A DNA stretch of 26,508 nt from JAAYBY01 sp964465385. Lineage in GTDB: Bacteria > Bacillota > Clostridia > Saccharofermentanales > UBA5734. Location: the NCBI GenBank assembly GCA_964465385.1, contig CAYXIM010000014.1, positions 1 through 26,508 on the forward strand, given 5' to 3'. The translations under genes and the position numbers were made by a program. This document shows positions 22,882 through 26,508 of the stretch, piece after piece (the first letter of the stretch is position 1; each line of letters opens with the position of its first letter). The notes beneath the pieces were generated by a model that was not told the origin of the DNA, searched no databases, and saw nothing but the letters and a program-made list of their open reading frames with translations.

Positions 22882-23600
22882 ATCTGCTGGCTTGTGACAC
22901 ATCAGGGCCGTCGGTCAGTGTGGCCTTGTGGACCGATGGCCAGGTTCGCGCCGAACGCTTCTTGAACGTGGGCCTGATCCATTCGAAGACCTTCATGCCC
23001 CTGGTCGATGCCCTGCTTGAAGACAGTGGCTGTCCCATCCAGGATATCGATGTCTTTGCAGTGACCACCGGGCCGGGTTCTTTTACAGGTATCCGCATTG
23101 GTGTCAGTGCGGTCAAGGCCATGGCCTACGCCTTGGATAAGCCGGTTGTCGGCCTGACCACCCTGGACGTGTTGGCCGCTCCTTACGCCAGCCTGGCCAA
23201 CCATTGGGTGTGCCCCATGCTGGATGCCCGCAACCAGCGGGTCTACGCCGGCATCTGGCAGGCCGAAGACCAGATTCAGGCGGTTGAGAACCAGCCGCTG
23301 GCCCATTTCGGGGCACGCCTGCAGGAAGCGGCTCACAAGGATCCTGCGCTGGCGGGGATTGTGCTGGTGTCCGCCCTGGCGCCAGACAACTGGCCCCAGA
23401 CGCTGGCTTTCCCGGTGCCCCTGACCTGGGCACCACCGGCTTTGCAGCTGCCCCGGGCCGGTGTGCTGGCGGACCGGGCAGCCCGGGCCTGGGCCGCCGG
23501 GGCTGCTGTGCAGCCGGCCGCGCTCCAAGCGACCTATTTTGTCCGATCAGCGGCCGAACGGCTGGCTGAAACAAACCATGGACCAGACGATCCGCTATAA
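22878..23600 (+). CDS. tsaB: tRNA t6A biosynthesis protein TsaB
   Basis: Non-catalytic partner of TsaD in the t6A-making complex. It has 240 residues. The ASKHA-fold N-terminus reads LLACDTSGPSVSVAL, and TTGPGSFTGIRIG (63-75) is the family signature, with PMLDARNQRVYAG later. The start is TTG 22878, overlapping the tsaE stop as TTGA, with a GAGGGGGG stretch upstream. tsaD is not in this window. The coding sequence runs 23 bases into rimI. Confidence 0.95.
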   Translation: MNLLACDTSGPSVSVALWTDGQVRAERFLNVGLIHSKTFMPLVDALLEDSGCPIQDIDVFAVTTGPGSFTGIRIGVSAVKAMAYALDKPVVGLTTLDVLAAPYASLANHWVCPMLDARNQRVYAGIWQAEDQIQAVENQPLAHFGARLQEAAHKDPALAGIVLVSALAPDNWPQTLAFPVPLTWAPPALQLPRAGVLADRAARAWAAGAAVQPAALQATYFVRSAAERLAETNHGPDDPL

Positions 23601-24093
23601 ACGCTGCGGGCCTCAGGAGGCTGCCGGGCTGGCCCGGATCAGCCACCAGTGTCTGGGCCCTGGCTGGTCACACGAGCAGCTGGCGGCAGACCTGGCAGAC
23701 CGCAAGCGGACCTGGTGCCTGCTGGCTGCCGGACCGGATGACACGCCTGTGGGTTTTGCCCTTTTCTGGCGTGTGTTAGACCAAGCCGAGCTGATCGACC
23801 TGGCGGTCTTGCCTGCCTTCAGGCGGCGGGGGATTGGCCGGGCGCTCTTGTGCCGGCTTATAGAACAGCTGCACCAGCAGGGGGTTCAGACCCTGCTGCT
23901 GGACGTGCGTCAAAGCAACACGGCTGCCCAGGCACTCTACCGGCAGCTGGGTTTTGAAGCCGTCGGGCAGCGTCCCAGCTACTACCCTGACAACGGCGAA
24001 GCGGCTTTGCTCATGCGCCTGAAGCTGGTGGCCGGGACCGGCGGTGACGGGGGCCATTCTGTTGACAAAAACTTTGAAAGCACACTATACTAG
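23578..24093 (+). CDS. rimI: Ribosomal protein alanine N-acetyltransferase RimI
   Basis: A GNAT acetyltransferase that typically acetylates the N-terminal Ala of ribosomal protein S18. It has 171 residues. The acetyl-CoA motif A LAVLPAFRRRGIGRALL (75-91) and motif B LLDVRQSNTAAQALYRQLGF (107-126) are clear, with the usual YYP near 135. ATG 23578 lies inside the end of tsaB and has only weak Shine-Dalgarno, which points to coupled translation. The last ten codons double as the promoter for the next gene. tsaE-tsaB-rimI is a common bacterial order. Confidence 0.93.
   Translation: MDQTIRYKRCGPQEAAGLARISHQCLGPGWSHEQLAADLADRKRTWCLLAAGPDDTPVGFALFWRVLDQAELIDLAVLPAFRRRGIGRALLCRLIEQLHQQGVQTLLLDVRQSNTAAQALYRQLGFEAVGQRPSYYPDNGEAALLMRLKLVAGTGGDGGHSVDKNFESTLY
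24062..24091 (+). promoter_or_regulatory. Promoter of the Crh-like gene and uvrC, inside the end of rimI
   Basis: A perfect TTGACA (24062-24067), an 18-base spacer and TATACT (24086-24091). The last T of the -10 is the first base of the rimI TAG stop. The leader to ATG 24157 is about 58 bases. Confidence 0.8.
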
Positions 24094-24156
24094 GGATGTT
24101 AAGTCGTTTGGTGCTTGGATTGACGTAGGTGGGTTGGCCCCTAAGGGAGGATCATC

Positions 24157-24420
24157 ATGGTAACCAGAACTGTGCTTTTTAATTGTGAGGAAGCACTTCA
24201 GATGAAAGCCGTGGCTGTGTTGATTCAAAAAGCCTCAGCTTTTCGTTCGACCATCTGGCTGTCACGCGGCAACCGCAGGGCCAATGCCAAAAGCCTGCTG
24301 GGTGTGATGTCTCTGGGCATCGAAGATGCGGCGGAGCTGGAAATCACCGCTGACGGAGAAGATGAAGAAGAAGCCCTGGAAGCGATTGCCCACTACCTGC
24401 AACAACCGGATTTTTCTTAA
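24157..24420 (+). CDS. Crh-like HPr paralogue (Gln15, Ser46)
   Basis: An 87-residue HPr-fold protein. The alignment runs without gaps: residues 14-28 replace the HPr phospho-His loop, with Gln15 for His15, Lys17 for Arg17 and Ala18 for Pro18, so it cannot take phosphate from enzyme I. NAKSLLGVMSLGI keeps Ser46, the site of HPr kinase. GEDEEEALEAI ends the fold as usual. In Bacillus, Crh has the same Gln15/Ser46 pattern and serves as a CcpA co-effector in catabolite repression. I infer a similar regulatory role here. GGGAGG lies about seven bases before ATG 24157. It is followed after 14 bases by uvrC and has its own promoter. Confidence 0.93.
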   Translation: MVTRTVLFNCEEALQMKAVAVLIQKASAFRSTIWLSRGNRRANAKSLLGVMSLGIEDAAELEITADGEDEEEALEAIAHYLQQPDFS

Positions 24421-24434
24421 ACCGCCGAGCCACC

Positions 24435-26363
24435 ATGCCTGCTGAACCGCGAGCTCTGGACAACAGATTGGATTTTGTGTCGAACAGCCCGGGCGTCTAC
24501 CTGATGAAAGATGCTGCGGGCGCTGTTATCTATGTGGGGAAAGCCAACCAGCTGCGCCAGCGCCTGCGCAGCTATTTTGCGCCCAAACCCCAGGGCAACG
24601 CCCGGGTTTTGGCCCTGATCAGCCATATCGCTGACTTTTCGGTGATCGTCTGCGACAACGAGCGCGAGGCGCTGGTTCTGGAATCAACCCTGATCAAGCG
24701 CCACCAGCCCAAGTACAACATCCTGCTTCGAGACGACAAAGACTACCCGTATATCCGCATCACCATGAACGAGGCTTACCCACGCGCCCTGAAAGCTTTC
24801 CGGATCGGTCCGGACCAGCAGGAGGGGGCGCGCTATTTTGGGCCCTATTTGTCCCGGGATGTTAAATTGGCCCTGGAGGCCATCCGGTCCATTTTCCCCA
24901 TCAAAACCTGCCGGCGGGTCTTCCCCAGAGACATCGGCAAGGAACGGGCCTGCTTGCAGTATTTTATCGGCCGCTGCATCGGCCCCTGCCAGGGCCACGT
25001 GCCGGCCGAAGACTACCGGGCTGTCATGGCGCAGATCTGCCGTTTTTTTGAAGGCCGGACGGATGACCTGGTCCGTGAACTGCGCCAGGACATGCAGGCG
25101 GCGTCTGAGGCCCTGGACTACGAAAAAGCGGCCCGCATCCGGGACCGTGTCCAGGCCCTGGAACACATCATGGAAAAACGACAGGTTGTTGATGACAAGC
25201 CTGTCAACCGGGATGTTCTGGCCCTCTTTGGCAACGGCAGCGAGCTCTGCCTGCAAAAACTGCAAATCAGGCGGGGCCGGCTGATCGGCTCATCGGCCAC
25301 CTTCTGGCCGGATGAAGACCAGCCGCCTGCTGACCTGATCCGCTCCTTTCTCTTGCAGCATTACCCGCAAACGGACTGGATCCCTCCACAAATCCTGGTG
25401 TCGGATCCCCTTGAAGATGCGGACGAGCTGGCCCAGTACCTCAGTGACCTGCGCGGCAAGCGCTGCCAGATCCGCACCCCGCAGCGGGGCAAGGGCCTAG
25501 CTCTGGTTCGCCTGGCCCGCGACAATGCCAGAGAGTCTTTGCGCCGCCACACCCTTCAAGGCGGCCTGCGGCGCACGGCCATCGATGAGACGCTCAAGCT
25601 GCTGGCGTCCGTTCTGGCTCTGGACAAGCCACCCCACCGCATCGAAGCCTACGACGTGTCCCACCAGGCTGGCAGCGACCAGGCCGCCTCCCTGGTGGTT
25701 TTTCTGGACGGTCGGCCCTCCAGGCGTCACTACCGGCACTTTCGGCTGGACCAGGAGCAGGTGGATGACTACCAGGCCCTGCGCCAGGCCTTGGACAGGC
25801 GCCTCAACCACCTCGATGACGAAGCCTTCGGCCAGCAGCCGGATTTGTTGCTCGTTGACGGCGGCCTGGGCCATGTCCGGGCTTTTGAAGCGGTCTTGAC
25901 CCAGCGGCAGATCAGCTGTCCGGTTGCCGGCCTGGTTAAAGACCAGCGCCACAAAACCAGGGGACTGGTTTTACCCGACGGCCGGACCATCGACCTACGC
26001 TCTCACGGGCAAGCGGATCAGGGCCTGCAGGTGGCCGACCGGGAAGAAGACCCGGCAGACGGCCTGAACCCGGACGAGCGTCTGGCCCTCCTGCGCCTGA
26101 TGACGGCCATCCAGGAGGAAGCCCACCGCTTTGCCAACCGCTTGCGATCCAGCCTGGACCGCAAGCGGCAGACGCGTTTCAGCCTGGAACACATCCCCGG
26201 CATCGGCCCGGCACGGCGCCGCCTGCTCCTGCAGGCCTTTCAGTCGCTTAAGAAAGTGTCGGAGGCCAGCCTGGACGAGCTGGAAGCGGTTGTTGGCCTG
26301 GGCAAGCGTGCGGCTGCGGCGGTTTACCAGCATTTTCACCCGGAAGAGGAGTCAGCACCATGA
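24435..26363 (+). CDS. uvrC: UvrABC excinuclease subunit C
   Basis: Makes both incisions around bulky DNA lesions in nucleotide excision repair. It has 642 residues. The GIY-YIG nuclease begins at Gly20-Val-Tyr and Tyr33-Val-Gly. The conserved cysteines in TCRRVF, ACLQYF, GRC and GPC lie before a UVR motif (about 213-250, ALDYEKAARIRDRVQALEHI), followed by the RNase H-like nuclease (EAYDVSH, LLVDGGLGHV, RHKTRGLVLPDG) and two helix-hairpin-helix motifs at the C-terminus (IPGIGPARRR, VVGLGKRAAAAV). ATG 24435 gives the normal N-terminus, though no good ribosome binding site is visible. Its TGA overlaps the next ATG. Confidence 0.97.
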   Translation: MPAEPRALDNRLDFVSNSPGVYLMKDAAGAVIYVGKANQLRQRLRSYFAPKPQGNARVLALISHIADFSVIVCDNEREALVLESTLIKRHQPKYNILLRDDKDYPYIRITMNEAYPRALKAFRIGPDQQEGARYFGPYLSRDVKLALEAIRSIFPIKTCRRVFPRDIGKERACLQYFIGRCIGPCQGHVPAEDYRAVMAQICRFFEGRTDDLVRELRQDMQAASEALDYEKAARIRDRVQALEHIMEKRQVVDDKPVNRDVLALFGNGSELCLQKLQIRRGRLIGSSATFWPDEDQPPADLIRSFLLQHYPQTDWIPPQILVSDPLEDADELAQYLSDLRGKRCQIRTPQRGKGLALVRLARDNARESLRRHTLQGGLRRTAIDETLKLLASVLALDKPPHRIEAYDVSHQAGSDQAASLVVFLDGRPSRRHYRHFRLDQEQVDDYQALRQALDRRLNHLDDEAFGQQPDLLLVDGGLGHVRAFEAVLTQRQISCPVAGLVKDQRHKTRGLVLPDGRTIDLRSHGQADQGLQVADREEDPADGLNPDERLALLRLMTAIQEEAHRFANRLRSSLDRKRQTRFSLEHIPGIGPARRRLLLQAFQSLKKVSEASLDELEAVVGLGKRAAAAVYQHFHPEEESAP

Positions 26364-26508
26364 CGCTTTATGCGATAGCAGACCTGCACCTGAGCCAGGG
26401 GGTCGACAAACCCATGGCCGTTTTCGGTCCCCAGTGGCGTGACCACCAAGAAAAAATCGAAGCCAATTGGCAAACGATCCAAGACCAGGACATCGTCGTC
26501 ATACCCGG
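26360..26508 (+). CDS. Metallophosphoesterase, 3'-truncated by the window edge
   Basis: Only the first 49 codons are inside the window. The N-terminus MTLYAIADLHLS has the Asp-x-His metal-binding motif of calcineurin-like phosphoesterases, and DKPMAVFGPQW fits a family that is common in Clostridia. The start overlaps the uvrC stop as ATGA, with GAGGAG about eight bases upstream, so translation is probably coupled. Substrate unknown; the GD and GNH motifs lie outside the window. Confidence 0.85.
   Translation, partial: MTLYAIADLHLSQGVDKPMAVFGPQWRDHQEKIEANWQTIQDQDIVVIP

Noticed and set aside
1..26508. Mobile elements, prophage, CRISPR arrays or a defence system
   Set aside because: No transposase, integrase, inverted-repeat ends, target duplications, spaced repeats or defence gene signatures were found. 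The SNF2 helicase alone is not evidence, since its neighbours are not defence genes and no methylase or nuclease partner is present.

Overview
The window is a GC-rich, gene-dense piece of a bacterial chromosome. It most likely comes from a member of the Bacillota, probably a Clostridia-type organism. This rests on the clostridial form of IMP dehydrogenase, two HPr-fold proteins (one Crh-like), the stand-alone Smr protein, purine-rich GGAGG ribosome binding sites and frequent GTG/TTG starts. I could not run a taxonomic search. There are 28 protein genes (the first and last are cut by the window edges) and one tRNA. I see no insertion sequence, prophage, CRISPR array or rRNA; this is mostly core chromosome.

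Layout. (a) 1-5878, plus strand: pyrG (3' part), guaB, greA, lysS and a membrane protein with a J-domain-like N-terminus. (b) 5851-8640: rsuA on the minus strand, overlapping tail-to-tail with the membrane protein gene; divergent from it an smr gene with its own promoter and terminator; then a family-4 uracil-DNA glycosylase, a VanZ-like protein and tRNA-Gln(CUG). (c) 8640-13214, minus strand: a nucleoside catabolism operon pdp-deoB-deoC, followed by a separately promoted pair made of a four-cysteine small protein and a uroporphyrinogen-decarboxylase-like protein. (d) 13373-16109, plus strand: a MATE exporter and metY (O-acetylhomoserine sulfhydrylase). (e) 16123-19858, minus strand: a large SWIM-SNF2 helicase and a small putative HPr-fold protein. 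(f) 20155-24093, plus strand: rplM-rpsI, then amidohydrolase-tsaE-tsaB-rimI, with overlapping genes. (g) 24157-26508, plus strand: a Crh-like HPr paralogue, uvrC and the start of a metallophosphoesterase.

How they work together. Regions a, b and f serve nucleotide supply (CTP, GMP), transcript elongation, tRNA charging and modification (LysRS, t6A via TsaE/TsaB), rRNA modification and ribosome assembly. The minus-strand deo genes turn pyrimidine deoxynucleosides into glyceraldehyde-3-phosphate and acetaldehyde. UDG and UvrC are DNA repair enzymes.

Most notable: the CTP synthase has lost the cysteine nucleophile of its glutaminase domain (GICLGMQ is read as GIGLGMQ) and also has a changed GTP-activation loop, so it may depend on ammonia. 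The HPr paralogue before uvrC has Gln15 and Ser46, the diagnostic pattern of Bacillus Crh. Promoters in the window fall into a consistent pattern: TGn-extended -10 boxes with poor -35 boxes, or a perfect TTGACA without the extension. I did not find a convincing wholly new multi-gene system.
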